Shown: piece after piece, positions 33,861-48,354 of the stretch
Layout of the letters: the number at the start of each line of letters is the position of its first letter
Position numbering within the stretch: position 1 is the stretch's first letter
From: Trochalopteron elliotii
Taxonomy: Eukaryota; Chordata; Aves; Passeriformes; Leiothrichidae
Direction: 5' to 3'
DNA length: 64,000 nucleotides
Assembly: GCA_024734555.1 (NCBI GenBank)
Contig: JANPWX010000172.1
Span: forward strand, 607,292-671,291
Translations under genes and position numbers: made by a program
Notes under the pieces: model-generated
Told to the model about the DNA's origin: nothing
The model's database searches: none
Seen by the model: the letters and a program-made list of their open reading frames with translations, nothing else

Positions 33861-36800
33861 TGGAGGCTGTCAAGACGGCGCTGGAGGAAGACCCAAGCAG
33901 CCTATTGTGACCCCCAAGCACTGAGCTTGCCTGGGCTGGAGGCCTCCTCGCGTTCCCACTTGCCCGAGTTACCCTCTGGTCCCGTGATTATTTATGGCTG
34001 TAGGGGTGAAGACCTTCTCTGTTCCCTTCCCAATGGTTTTTTGACTTAAAGAAGTGCTTCGTCCTCCAAAGCCAGCCAGCACTGATACTGGAGAAACCAA
34101 GCAGTTCATCCCAGGTGAATGATTCCAGTGATTCAGGCAACCCCTGGAACAGAACTCCCAATGACAGAAACCAATTCTCTTACTATTGTAAAAGACTTGT
34201 CTAGAATTCAGTTCCATGAGTTATGGAGACTTTATTTAGTCTCTGGAGCCTGCCTTTTCTAACTCATGGTACAGAAATTGCTTCATATCTGCCAGACTCT
34301 ATTCTCTCTTACTTAGATCACAGACCTGATAGTAATGTGGATCTCCCTTACATGCATCTTCTGCCTCTAAGCTACAAATAAGGCTGACCTGCTCATCCAG
34401 GATGAGTTTACCAGTGCCTAAACGTCTAAGTGAATGATGTTATAGTCAAGTCAATTTCACAGTCATGGTAGAGAGAGCTATTGCCTTGTCCCAACCAGGC
34501 AGTCCCACTGGTTTCAGGACTGACCCTAGTACTCCTGCAGCCACACAGGGAACTGGCTTAACCATGACACTAACCTTGGGGGGAAGAAAAAGTAAAATGG
34601 AGTAGTTTTTTTTCATCACTGATTTGCTCCCTAAATCAGCTCCTCTGGGATCACAAGGTCACCCATAGTAGAGAGATGGCAGATGACAGTGCCCAACCTG
34701 TGTCAGGGTGCCGAAACAGAGAACAGCCTCTTCCAGCATCAGTGTGACGTTGGGTTATCTGTCACCTGAATGCAGCAGCAGCCTGGCCTTTCAGCAGCAC
34801 TGACCTGACCGCAGGCTGCTGTGAAACAGTGATCCTGCCGGCAACCCATGGATGAGTTATTCCCTTTGCCACCCTTCCGTGGGATCTGGTAACCATCAGA
34901 CTCTATTCAGCTGATCGATCTGGTGGAAAAATAACACCTCAGAAAATAATGGATTTTCCATTGGCCAGACAGCTGAATTGATCCACCTTGTGACCAAACA
35001 GCTGCAGGATTGAGGAAGGCAGAAACCTGAAAGTGAGGTAAAGCAGAACTGCTCCTTTCAGTAGCAGTTAAATCAGCTTAACTCCATCCTGTGTGCATGA
35101 TTTGACGAGCAGCGTGACTCAGGCCAACCTGGGTACTCTTGAAAGGGACAGGGTTTGCTTCAGCCACGTTCTGGCACCACCTCCATGCTGCTGCTATTGC
35201 CCATTACATTAGCCAGATCTGAATGGTTAAGTGTAAAAAAATAATCACCTATTTTAGCAGAGTGATATAGCCCATTGCATGATGCCTATTGCTGACACCA
35301 AAGACAGAAAAGAAACAGGACAGTGACAGCCTTTAGACAAAAACTGCACTGCAGACCTCAAAATGCCAGAGAAATCTGAGGGTCCCAATTGGCAACATCA
35401 GCGCCAATACTTTTGCAAGGACATGGGTGATTATGACAATCCCAAACATTGTTGTGTCCCAAACATTTTATTATTATACTTGATTTGTGCTTTCCCACTG
35501 CCCTGCAATGTAGTTTTGACAGCTGTGTTGCCTGGCAGCCACTTTGTCACAGCTCAGGATGTAATTACGAAGAGAAGTGCATCTACGCCCAAAAGAATAA
35601 TGGATCCTTAGTCTATGGGATTCACAAAAGGACCATGCTCTTTGTCTGAGTCTTTAGGCGCTGCTGCAATACAACCCACAGTAAGACAACTCAATAAAGT
35701 GGGACTTAATGTGACAGACCAGAGGATAACCAGAAGTCATTTGATTATGTTAAGAAAGGGTAAAATTATGCCAGTGCTCAATTTTTTTTGTTTTTTAATT
35801 AAGCAAGATAAGTATAACATGTAAACAGTGCCAAAAGAGAAATAAATATGCCCTGCAGTGTGTTTAAAAATTATCAGCTGCCTAACAGCATAATATGGAC
35901 TATCAGTTGTCAAGAAAATTGAGTAGATAGTAGATAGGCCTCTCTAGCTCTTGTTTGGATCATTGCAGGTTTGGGGAGGATTGTGGTAGAAATTGTATAA
36001 AATTAAATTTTCTGTTGTTTTTTGTGTTAAGTCACTGAAAGTTTAGCATGGTGAATGAGTGAGTTTTTTTGGCACAGGAAAGGGATGGCAATCAGAGAGC
36101 AAAACTAGATCAGGTCAGGAGGTATTTGGCAAAACAGTTTCATTCAAAAAACCCAGAACAATGTGTTGCACCCAAACTGTTGTGTTCAGACCATCTTGCT
36201 TTCAGTGAACTGTCACTGAAGGCACAGCAGGACTGTGAGGGACTGTGGTCCCTATTCTAAACAAGTTTGGCCTCCAGGTGACTGGATTTCCTGTCCCTTG
36301 TAGACACCAGCAATAACACTAAAGGAATATCAGATCCACTGACCATGTGCAGACCTTGGGAATTTCCAGTTCTCCAGATTAAACACTTATAATTTGGTCC
36401 AATATAAAGCAAAACTAAGGACACACTCTTATCTGGTGCTTTCTAGTGAAAAATCTAAACTTGAATATGCCTTCCAGAGTGGAGTCTGGACTAGGCTTTG
36501 TACCCTTACTTGCAAGAGTCTTCATATAAATATAGAAACATCTATGTTTAAATAGATACAGGATGGAGTCAGGAGACCTAAACAACTCTACTGCACTTTG
36601 CAGATGTGGAGCCTGGGAGTGTCTGCTTTTTGAATGTGTTTGTTTTTCTTTCATGGTGTAGCACAATCAAAAGAAATGCAGTAAAAACAATGCAAGCTGT
36701 TTCGTGCCTGTATGTGTTTCACATCAGTTTTTAAGTAGATCATTGCAAAAAGAAAGAATTACCTGGTATCAGACATTTCCTGACACTTCTTTTGGGCTTA

Positions 36801-38691
36801 AAGTATTAGGAGTTCTTGACTGTGTTGGAATAATTGATAGATGCCACTTTAGTTTTCCCTGCATGAAGTGAAGATAGGCAATGCAGAAATAGAATTGCAG
36901 AGTACTGGTATGCAGGAGCCATATATCATTGAGAGGCAGCAGTCCTTTTTGAACATTTGCTCTCCCTGACCTGGCAGGAGGCATTTAAAAGAAAGCAAGT
37001 TTTTTTCCAAAACAACACCACCACCCGCTACACAACCAGCCAAACACTACTTCCCCAGGCAGGCCTGCTGGAGTAGGGATAGGGGTGGATGCTTTCCTAC
37101 CCTTTCAGAAACTGAATTGATTTTCTTCTCCCCATCTCTTCAAAAAGCAGGCAAGCAGGTTTTTGTTTGTAACACCTCTTTTCCCATTCAGGAGGAGGTG
37201 AGCTGTGGACTCTCCACCTCCCATAGGACATCCAGATGAACATCAAAGGAGGTCCCTTTTTGTGGGATGCTCTCCTGACAATTGTATCCTACAAATTTTA
37301 GTTTGCCAAATGTTACTCCAGGCCCAATGCACATGAGTTGCAGACTGCCCCTGTCATGCTCTGAGATCCTGCCAGCTCTCATGCTCCTAACGTGGAGAAG
37401 CCTGGCCTGGCAGATTTTTGTTTCTGGCTTTAAACACGACATGTGCAATGACTCTGTGAAAGAGAAGGACTGGGGAAGGCTTTGCTCTGTTCTGCCACTT
37501 CAGTACCTCACAGCAGTATTGGGACACATTTCCCATTCCCAAGAAGGGAAGTGTGTGTGGCCCTCATCACTTCACCCACAGCACAAATGCAGCAGGTGAC
37601 CATTCAGCCTCTGTGCTGTGAGCTGGAGATAACTGCAGAAATCTGGGCACCTCTCACCTTTTTCTGCTTTGGCAATTCTTCATTGGTTCACTCAGCTTCA
37701 GAACAAAATCAACCTGTCCACACCTCAGAGCTGCTAGGGAGGTATCTGCTTTCTGGCTGAATAACTGGATTGAGATTTTTGAGTTTTTATCTCTTTTCCA
37801 CCTGATCAAAGAGTGGGACCTCAGTTGCATTCTAAATGTTGAATATCACCAATTTCCTATAGGTATAAATAGCACAAAATCATTATCAGATTGAAGGCAT
37901 GTATGTGGCTAGTGCATGCTTAAAAAAAATTATTTATTTTCTCAAGTAATTTTTTTGAAAAACAGTTTAGTACTATGTCATCATATAAACCAAATATTCA
38001 GTGACTTAAGCTCAGAAATACTGCTTGTAGTATTTCCAAAATGTGGAAGATCTGCAAAATGTAATGAATGCTCAGCAGCAGAAAGATACCAAAATGGAAA
38101 CGGGATGAGGAAGCAGGAAAACAGTGCAGGGTGTGACTTGAAAGAAAGCAGAACAGGAGAATAACTACAAAAAAGAGGGAAGAGGTTAAAGATAAAGGAG
38201 ATGTATGAGTAGGTGAAGTATTTCAAGTAGTTTCATGATCTGTGTGACTCATAGCTGGAAGATCTGAAGATGCCTCTCTTAATTCAACCCCCAGTTTTCG
38301 CTTGACAGCCTGTGAACCTCTTCAAGTTCAGCATCTGACCCTTTCTCCCTGCACCTCACTAAGAGCCTGCCTGCCCCTCTCCCCCCAGCACCTCTTCCAG
38401 CCTTCAAAACTCTCAGAGCATCTTCAAATGGCTGCTCAGCCTGTGTCCTGCCTGTGAATCATCCATAGAATTGGGATATGATCCCTGCTACTGACTCTTC
38501 AGCACTGAAAGATAAGAGAGCTCAGGAGCATCCTGAGCCACTGGGTTTGTTGCTGCTGTGGTTTGAACCCGAATTGTGAGAGGACAGGTGTGCAGGAGGG
38601 TGTTTGAAATCTGAAATGGATCTCTTTGCATTTCTTTTAGCAATCTGGCCTTTTTTAAGAATCACTGAGCCATGATGACAAGGGCAAAACT

Positions 38692-38719
38692 AATGTAAAT
38701 ACAGCATTGTATTTACATT
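38692..38719. repeat. Perfect 12-bp inverted repeat with forkhead-like half-sites
   Basis: AATGTAAATACA (38692-38703), GCAT (38704-38707), TGTATTTACATT (38708-38719). Each arm contains GTAAATA, which fits the forkhead (FOX) core RTAAAYA, so the two sites face each other. It lies about 5 kb upstream of the CpG island relative to RAPGEF5 transcription. Regulatory function is inference. Confidence 0.9.
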
Positions 38720-39773
38720 GTTTGGTGCGTAGCAAACTTTTGCTTTCATACAAACCCAAGGAAGAACACATTTGCTGTGGTAACTGTGATTTGCCAGAGC
38801 TAATGAACCTGACTCAACCCTTCAGTTTGATTTGTCTTTTAAACATACTTGGTAGCAGGGGACCTTATGACCCCTCAGGGAAATTAAAATTCTTAAAGCT
38901 CATCTATCTGGCCTTTTCTGTCAAAACAGTGTTGTCATCAAGCTATTGCTCTTTCACTTACAGGCCAAAATTGAACTCCAAAGCCAGTAAGATCCTCATT
39001 GGAGTTTGTTCAGTTTAGTTGGTTGGTTGGTTTTTAACTAAACATAGAAATCTCAAAATGACAAATCAATATCTTTTAATTAAAAATTTAAAAAGAAAAC
39101 ACAGAAGTGAACCCGTGGAACCGGGGAGTTTTTCTGACAGCTACAACTGAAATTCAAGTTCCTTTATCCCCCAGACATGTAGGCATATACATGATTTTTT
39201 TTTTTTTTAATGTGAAATGCGAGGAGCTTTACATGCATTTACAGAAGAGCTTGTGTAGGAAATTTTAAAAGAGTCAAATTGCAATTAGGTGCTCAATTCT
39301 CACAGGCAACGGAAGATTTCCCCTGTGTGATTAATGGTTAATCTGCAAATGTATCTCCTTTTCCTTAGCTGTTAAATTCTCTGTTCATGTTTAAATTCAT
39401 GTTTTCTGTTTTAATTCTTATTTTATGCTTCTTCTCCATACATGGGTGAGGATGCTTTAGCTTCATTTTGTAGAAACTGTGTTTAAGATACTGTGCTACC
39501 TCCTTGAGCATCTGAGATCTCTCTGTGAGTCTTCAAATGCTTAATCTCATCAAGCACATTTGAGAGGCCTTGAAATCCAAATACTATTAAGTCCTTAAAA
39601 GTATTCTGAAACTAGGCAGCCAGTTAAGAGCTGTGGTTAATGCTTCACTGAGGTAAAAAGTGCAGCACTTCATATGAGACCTCAAAGTCCAGACAGGGTC
39701 TCAACCTCAAGACACAAATCCATGCAAAATCAGGCTCCATTGATCCCCCTGCTCAGAGTGTTACTGCAAAAAT

Positions 39774-39776
<3 letters not shown>

Positions 39777-39805
<29 letters not shown>
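39777..39805. repeat. (AG)n microsatellite
   Basis: Uninterrupted alternating A and G for 29 bases, the longest dinucleotide repeat in the window. Confidence 0.98.
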
Positions 39806-39808
<3 letters not shown>

Positions 39809-42800
39809 CTATAGCACATATATTCCTAGAGTGTCTGCTCAGTTTTCATATGAGGGAGCTACTGTAATGTAATGACTTTCTCATATGATTATATTATCAT
39901 TTGCAAAAAGAGATGTTTGCATATATGTGTACAGAGATATGAAAGGTCACCTTTTGTTTCAGTTGGAGTGTCAGTATCTCTCGATGCCTCCATGTAAACA
40001 GACCTTAGCCCTACATAATTGCTTTGATGAAGGAAAAATGCAAAACCATATGCCAAACCTTTTGAGTTTTCAGCACAAACCTGGATCTATGTTGACAAGC
40101 TCTTCCCAGAGATAGTAACATCAGTAAAATATTTTCATTCCAAGTTCCTGAGAGGTTGGAAAAATCAACAAAAGAATAGCATGAGATAGATTGCCAGAAA
40201 TAATATTACTGTTTTAGACATGAAACCATCTCACAACATCATGTGAGTACTGAAATGCTCTAAAACGTTTTCTTTAATTTGATTTGTTTGTATTTGTTCT
40301 GGGTTTTGTTTTGTTTTAACTATGCCTGATCTTTCCTGCTGAATAAAAGGACTGCAGCTCTTGCACAGAAACAGGGAGATAGATGACTGGAAAAGAAAAT
40401 CATGTTCAATTGAGGGTTCAGAAGACAGTCTGCACTGTGCAAGTTATGGTGTAGGTTTGCTTAGTGACCAGATAGGTTTCTCTGGTATTGTTAAGAATAA
40501 CATTAAAGGTAGTGAAGTACAGCCATACCAGCACTAGCAGAAGTAATGAGGCTGTGGACAAATGCAGGTGGCTTTGTCCTTCCCATTTGGGTGGTGGTAA
40601 AGAAAGAAGGGCTCAGTCCAGCAGGTCTGCTGGCATGAGCAAAAGTGCAGGGAGAGATACTGCCTTCTACATCTGCCAGTGCAGCAAGGCAATGGCCATG
40701 TGCTTAGGGTGTAGTGAATGAATCCACACAAGGACATTTTTAACTCTGTGTCCAGAGCTACAGCTTGATGGGCCCTCAAAATCACTCCTGGGATCCCTGA
40801 CTATTCAGTTGTCCTGTGGGACATCTGCTCAAAGGGACTGTGGGAAAATATGATCAAAGCAGTCTTGTTGTTGAAGGAGCTACCAGACAGCAAGGGCAGG
40901 GTTGGAGAAGGAGAGGTGGCTGGCCAAAACAGCTCTCCCTGTGCTGAGGTATCCAGCGCACCTGGAGAAAAGGAGGAATTGTCTTTGTCCTGCCCATGAT
41001 AATCTCCTCCCATTTCAATCTCCTCTAAGTGTTTACAAACATGCCTGGAGACTTCTGAAAGGCAACAGGACTGAGGGAGTTAGAGAAATTAGGATAGCAA
41101 ACCAGATTGTCCTAAAATGTCAACATACATCCAGTTGAGACCACCCATGGAAAATTACAGATGTTGGCTTGTGAAGAGGTGGGTTTTACTGGAACCTCAG
41201 CTACAGAGGTGTACTTCTGCATGCAAGCAGTACTAGCTCTGCAGTCTGCATGCATTTATCTGTCTGGAATGTGCTTAGATTACCTGGAGCAGCCAGAACT
41301 ATACAACAAGGCTCTTAGAGTCCAGTCTCCCATCAAGCCACATCAGCAGCCATGTAAAACCTGCAGAAAGAGAGTCACAGTAAACACAGAGTATTGTACA
41401 TGCAAAAGAGATGAGATGAATCTTTCTTTCCCTCAAGAAGAAACTGTTCCCTCTCACTGAAACCCTGAAAAAATTCCTTTTTTTGTACTTGGCCTGCAAG
41501 ACATTTACAGTATTTTCTGAAAATTGGATACGTTGTCATTAGTAAAGAGTGTTATACCTGTAACTGTGATGAAATAAAATTATACATTCATATAAAGATA
41601 AGCTATTTCTAGCAATACACCAAACCAAATTAATCTAATTAATAAGTTGCTATTGAACATAGTTATTTACAGACAAGCAATTTGTAAACTATCTAACGAT
41701 GTATTAAGTAAACAGCAGCATTTATCAAAGGAAATTTGAGACATTTTGTCAACTAGAGGACTTGGCTAAATGAATACATTTGTAGCTGGATCTAATTATT
41801 GAATTAGGGCTTAAAAATGCTGTTATGGCAGCCTGCCTGGACTGTTGTGATTAGACAATAGCAATTCTTCCCTTTTCTTCCAGTGTTTTCATTCATTTAC
41901 AGCACAGTTTTTGAAGAATAGAGCTTGGAAGCCAGTCCAGCATCCCACATCACAATTAACAGCCAAATGTATAGGATAATAATTAGGACATATATTATTG
42001 CCCCAACCTTATGTATGACTGCCTCAACAGAGTCAGATGTTTACTTCTGTCTAAACATTGTCCTTAGCAACAATTCTAAAACAAAACCCTAACAGACACT
42101 ACAGAGAAAAATATTGAATTACATATTTGAGTTTCTCTTTCCCAGTTCTTGCCAAACTGTATTTGTCTCAGGGAGACAGATCTGCAGTTTAATTAAGACC
42201 TAGGTATCTTTCTGGTAATAATAAACAAATGGACTGGTAAACTACTTTTACTGGGGTGTGGTGACTCAATCTCTAACACTGTTTGGTTCTTTTGACTTGT
42301 TAGAAGAGGAAAGAGTAAATGCCTGTTGTGAATCTTTCAAAAGTTAAAGTGTCTCACTTCCCACACATTTTCAACAAGCTAAGACACCTGGGAAAAGAAG
42401 AATATAGGTGGCTGGAGAAGGCTGATAAAAATAGGATGAAACTTAGTGAGTCCCCCTGAAGCTTGTATTAGGCTTGTATTACAAGCCAAGAACATCTTCT
42501 TATCAGCTTTCACTGAAGATAACAGTCAGTAAGAACTGATTATTAATTTAGTAATTCATGAAAAATTCTTTTTTGGCAAGTAAGAATGCTGTCTGAATGG
42601 GAAGTTATTAAAATTAATTGGGTCATGTAAAACCAGACAGTTTGTCTGTGAGCTCCACTAACAAAGCTGAGCCAACTTGGGGAATGGCTGAGTCCTTGCT
42701 CCGTTTTAGAACTTTGAAGCACATTGGATCTCATTAACAATCAAATAAATGCATTTCAAAATGGAGAATAATGTAATGGAATCACTTCCTCACTCTGATT

Positions 42801-45800
42801 CTTCACCTTTGGGTTCTATCCATCTGTAGTCTATCTGCATAAGAACCACTAAACTAGGCCCCCTTTTGTGTCAAAAGAGAGAAAGAAGACTTTGTAGGTT
42901 TGAATTTGGCCACTGGGTTTTGAATAAGGCAAGTCTTAAAAATGACGTTTTTAACTCCACTGACTACAAAATGAATTAAGGCAAGCAACTCAAACCTAGG
43001 CAGCTGCACTGCAGACACCTAAATTTTGCACTGGGTTTTCATTCACATTTCTGTAAAATGGGCAAAAAATATAGCTGAGCCATGAGAGAACATTTACATT
43101 AACCCTCATCCAAAGGTGACAAAGCTCTCAGGTAAACATCTAACATACATGCCCTACATATTCATTGTCTTGGATATTAACTACATGCCTTAATTAAATA
43201 AACAGGGTTTATCTGTGGTTACATCACAAGAAAACTATAAATTGTTTCAAAACTCTTTGTTAGGATCTCCAAGATAGACTCCATGTCTGAAACCTTTGTG
43301 CTACCCAAGGTGTAGAGAAAACAGTAACTGTAAGGTAAGGCAGATCCAAACAGACCATTTGTTGTTTAACCTGTGCTCTGGAGGCTATGGTGTTGCTACG
43401 GATGAATACACAGCACTTAGTCTAAGGACACCATTCAGCCTCACTGTTTTGCAGTTAGTAGGCACAACAGAAGAGAGGAGCAGGAAAGGAGCAGGGAGTA
43501 AAATCACATGTTTGCATTCTGCCGCGGGCTGTAGCATCCACAGAAGAACTCACTGGTAAATTGAAGGTAGTGAAATAAATCAGTGTTCACCTAGTTTCAA
43601 CAACACTGTGGTGAGACTGCTGGACTAGAACTGCCAAATTCTTCCCTTTTTCTTCTTTAGAACTGTCACAGATAATCTCTGGTCAAGTAGCAAGCCAGGT
43701 GCTGCTTGCCAGCCCTGCTATCAAGATTATGAACATCACAACCATCATTTCATTAGGACACCAGCCATAAGTCCAGAGCCTCTGGCTTGGCCACAAAGAC
43801 GTCAACAACTACCAAGGTCTGCTAAAATGCAAATGGCTTCTTCCCCAGAGGAAAACATGAGAGGCTTATGGGGCATTATCACTGACAGCACTGACAATCA
43901 GCACACTGACTACCATATGGCTCTGTCTTCCTACCATTTGCATATACCTCCCTTGCTTCCTGCGCCTGTACAAGTTCCCCTGCCAGAGGCATGAAACCAA
44001 AGTACCAAATGGCAGAAAATAAAAGCTGAGGTTGCCCCATAGTCTCATTAAACCTTCCTGCCCACATCCCTTCCACTGATACTGCCAAATCTCACCCTAA
44101 GCCTTCCTATGATTCATAGAGGATTTAATTAGTTCTGAACAGATAGATTTTGTGATCAAAAGAGTGTCAGAAATGCAAGGTAGCGTAAAAGGACACCACT
44201 ACACCCAGAATTCCATCAAGGCTTCCAGTGCCCATTACCTTCAACCTGCACAAAGCTTCACATACTGAGGAGAGGGCATGAACCAAGAACTTGACTACAA
44301 CAGTTACTTTTCCTCCATCAGGGTAAGCTGGTGCCACTTGACAGAAATAGCTGATGTGAAACCCAGAGAAGAAGGCTCTCTTCAAAGACACTATTTGGCA
44401 TGCAAAGTGTCCTGGGTGCATGGGTAACAATCTGCTATTGACTATGGTTAGCTCTTCTCCATTCTTCCTAAACAATAACCCAGGATTAAGTGTAGCCTTG
44501 TATAAATGAAGCTGAATGGGTATTTTCAGATCCAGGACTTGGATGAAACCATTTCAGTGGAAACAAAATCTCCTCTAGTCAGTGGCTGAACAGTAAACAT
44601 CCTTTCTCACACTCCTGGAACTACTTAAAGCATTTGATGCTGTTTCAGAGGTACAGTTCCTTTTCCTGAGATAAAAAGGCAAAGGTCCAGGGTAACAATC
44701 TGAATTGGTCTGAGCTTTTTCTCCAGCAAGGCACTCAAAAAATAATGAGACAAAAGTGCAGCTTTATCAGAAACTATCATACAGCTCTTTTTCAGTGTCT
44801 ACAAGCAATCACTATGTACAGCAGTTGGAAAACCAAGACTTATGTTCCAAGTTGTTACTTGGAAAGTCATTTATACCACCTTTCCAGACATTGCATAGCA
44901 TCATCTAGCAGTCATTCCTGGCTGGCTAGGAAACTTGTCTCTGTTAGATTACAACCTGGTTTTAGTAAGTCATGCTTTGATCATCCATCAACTGACTATA
45001 GCATGCAGTGTATATTCACAGGAAAGTGCAATTACTGTAAAACACTGCCAGGCACCTTCTTGGAAAAGCAGGCTCTCACACACGTGCTACATTTTGCTAC
45101 CAAAAGAAACCATCCTGGTGTACACGGTTCTTCCCTCAGGAGGAATACACAGTAAAGCACACCATGGACTTGAGTCAATTTGTGCAGCACAGTGCCAGAA
45201 TGTGCCCTATAAGAATCCCACGTAAGTGGGGGAAATGTATGTTTATGAACACTCATGCTCATAAAGACTGCATGAAAGACTGCAAGTGATGACAAATTGA
45301 AATTATTTTTGAAATTGATTTCAACACTAAATTATGCTCACAGTTAAAACTTTGCTTTTTAGAAAGATATTTATAACAGGCATTTTAGTCATCTAATTAA
45401 AATGTGATTCAGAACTCATGAGCCTGAGAGCCCAACTACATGTCCAAAGGGAAAGACATGGATACTAGCACATGGCTCAGGGCACCTAAGTAGTTGTGCA
45501 GAATCAGGCAGTGTAAATATCTGTCTTTGCCCTCATTAGTTTAAGATAACCTAAAGTCATGTTCCAGTTCAGGTTGGTCACCTTAACATAACTACTTTTG
45601 ATATGCAAAGAAGTTGAAGCAGAGCAAAACTGTTTTGGACGTAGTGAGTGTCACACTACTGCCACATGCAATCAGAAGCACAACTGGAACTTCAGCCCAC
45701 ACTTCTGCTCCTTGCTGGCTCGGGATAGGCTTAAGCATGGACTTATGCCCTGCTCAATGGGGCCTGTAGAAACAGATTTCAGCTGTTATAACAATGCTTT

Positions 45801-47136
45801 TGTCTCTGGCACACATCCATGCAAGGGACTCCAGCTTCTCTGATTTCCTGAGTATTGCTAGTTTCCTGGAAAATTTGGAAGCATCACAACATTCTTCCCC
45901 GTTTCTTTGCCAGCCTGTGCTGCAGGGCAAAGGGTTCAACTGGTTTCATTCTCTTTTATCAAAGTTTCTCTTTTATTTTCAAAAGAGTGTAAAGAAATAT
46001 CTAGGAAATCTAGATAACAACATTTCTTTTCTTTTCTACTGTCTCATGGCAAAACTTAGCATTGCAAAAGATTTGTCTTAGATTCACACTGACTTCAGTG
46101 GTTATTTCTTCAGTCATTAAACTCATCTTGTGTTCTTCTTGATAGCTGTTTTCCAGCATATCCGGTAGAGTAACACTTTGGGGCAACTCTAGGGGCTGCT
46201 CTTCAGAATGTAATGCTGCTCTCATAGCAGCACAACACTGACTTGTGCTGGTGTGATCAGGGGACATGGAGGTGTTCAAAAGCCACTGAGATTTCCAACT
46301 GCTGGCAGTGGCTGTGTCCCCGTATCTCCCACCCTCATCATTCTCCTGTTTTATCCCAGCATAAGGCTCAGGAGAAGAAACAAATGGCTAAACAGAATTA
46401 TCTCAGGAGGAGAGCAGCCTTCAAGGTCAGCACAGGTAGGCAACTTGCTTTTTCTCTGTATGTTTCAGTTTCACATCTCACTGGCAAAATCAGGAGCAGA
46501 ACAATGTGAGGCTGCCTCAGCTTTCTGAATGCTTGAACATGTGTTCTCCCTCTGCTCCCAGATGGCTTTAAAGCAAAATCACTGTCTATTGTTAATGCTG
46601 TTTTGCTTTCTGAAAGATTGAATTCTACATCCTGGCTTTCAAAAACCCAGTTCATAGTGTTCTGTCTCTGCCTGCTCTAGTGCATATAGAGGCAGTAGCA
46701 GAATGCCAGCATGGGAGTCAGTGTAGTGTGACTGCTGCAGTTTTGACACTCAGCCATGCAGAAGGCTTTGGTCCATACAGGAAATAGTTTTCTAACTCCT
46801 CTACATACACTTTTCTGTTGGAAATTTTTGCAGGTTTTTGTTTCCCCTCACCTGAAGCTTTACAAATGAATCACCAACACAAATTGGACTCTCCTTATGA
46901 ATCTTTTAAACAGCCCAGCTAGAAGCCATTTCATATTCAAGGGAAGATGAGGGGAGAAGAGTTAAAATCTAAACCCCCATTGAGAGGGTTTTAGAAAAGC
47001 ATGTCATGCTACAATGTCACCTGACCTTTTCTCTTGAGGCTGATGCTTCTGAGAAAAATATGTAATGAACACAATGATAATGCACAAATACATTCACACA
47101 ACATATGCACCTTGAGGGCGTGCTAAATTTTGTTTA

Positions 47137-47170
47137 CCCTTACTTTTCTTTTTTTTCTTTTTTTTTTTTG
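47137..47170. repeat. Polypyrimidine tract
   Basis: Long T-rich run with single C interruptions (cttttctttttttctttttt...), low complexity. Similar tracts lie at 26028-26043, 52268-52290, 52361-52392 and 54061-54082. Confidence 0.8.
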
Positions 47171-48354
47171 GCATCCCCATCTAACTCTCTATGTTTAAAA
47201 TCTGCACCACATCTTAGGACAGACTTAACTGTGACCTTGGTGTAGCTTGGAAGCTCCCACTCTTACCTGCCAGGCAAGAAAGAGTCAGAACTGTTCATTA
47301 ATATCAGATTACAGTACAGAAAAAAAACAAGGATCAAGAAGTGCCCACCAAATGCTGCTTTGACCAATGAGGCATAAGGTGTTTCCACCACCTTGGGCCG
47401 GTCAAGATAGTGAAATCTGACCACATCATGAATTGCAAATCTTGGAGGTATATGGTCCACACCTCAACTCTCAGCAGTTTCAGAAAATAAGAAAGTTACC
47501 CGAAACAGAGAACTGACATTTCAAAAGATCCCGTGAGACACTGTTTTGTAAATTTGGGCTTCAGTATGAAATTATTTAATTTTGACTACACAACCTAATT
47601 ATCAACTAGATATGTAACATAAAATGATATCATAATGCTGCTACTGTTCCTTGTATCCTTTAATAAAATCCGAAACAATGAGTGCTCACTAATATAGTGA
47701 AGTAGGTTATTTGATACTACTGAAAAATCTACCTAATATCAACAAACCAAGCACAGTCAGGTATTTCTTTTCAACCTGTTCAAGTTCTATCAAAATTCAA
47801 AGGCTTCTGTGAAAGTTTTTTATTTGCAAAAAGGATGCACTGCTGCAGGGGAAATATCTCCTTCCTTAGTCAAACAGTGAAACTACACAGAGTGGCATAA
47901 GTGCTTTTAGTGCTAGCTACAAGTATTTCTGGGTGTATATGGGTTTAATTCCTGTACAAATCCATACTTTGCTTGTCCTGGCTTCAGTCCCTTCACTTTC
48001 AACCTTAGTCTTTCCCACACTCTCCTTTCTCAAAGACTTCTGCAAACCCAAAGGAGCTTTAAACAAGAAAAAATACTCCTATTAATCTTTGAGAAACACA
48101 GCTACTTTCTCAAAAAAATCTCAAAATGGAAAGCAAGCTGAATAATCAGATTCTGATTTTATTTAGACAACTTGTTACCATTCTGCAAGTCCTGAAAATT
48201 CTGCTCCAAGTAACCTCCATCGCAGGAGAGAGAAGCAGTAGCAGAATTTAAGCATGGTTCAGAAATGACCAATACTAGATGGCTGAGAAGATGGATCATT
48301 GGGTTGAAAAGAAAACATAGTAGTCCATACAATTAGCAGCTGTTGTGAATGATA

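Larger units (their letters stand above)
33861..48354. other. Probable 5' flank or intergenic DNA
   Basis: Apart from the (AG)n repeat and the forkhead-like inverted repeat, I recognise no genes, exons or repeat families in this interval. 41560-42010 is an AT-rich, TAAT-rich complex block that could be a conserved non-coding element. Confidence 0.45.

Noticed and set aside
43020..43080. MIR-like 'tctgtaaaatgggcaaaaa' stretch
   Set aside because: Only about 20 bases resemble the MIR segment, with no other part of the element nearby.
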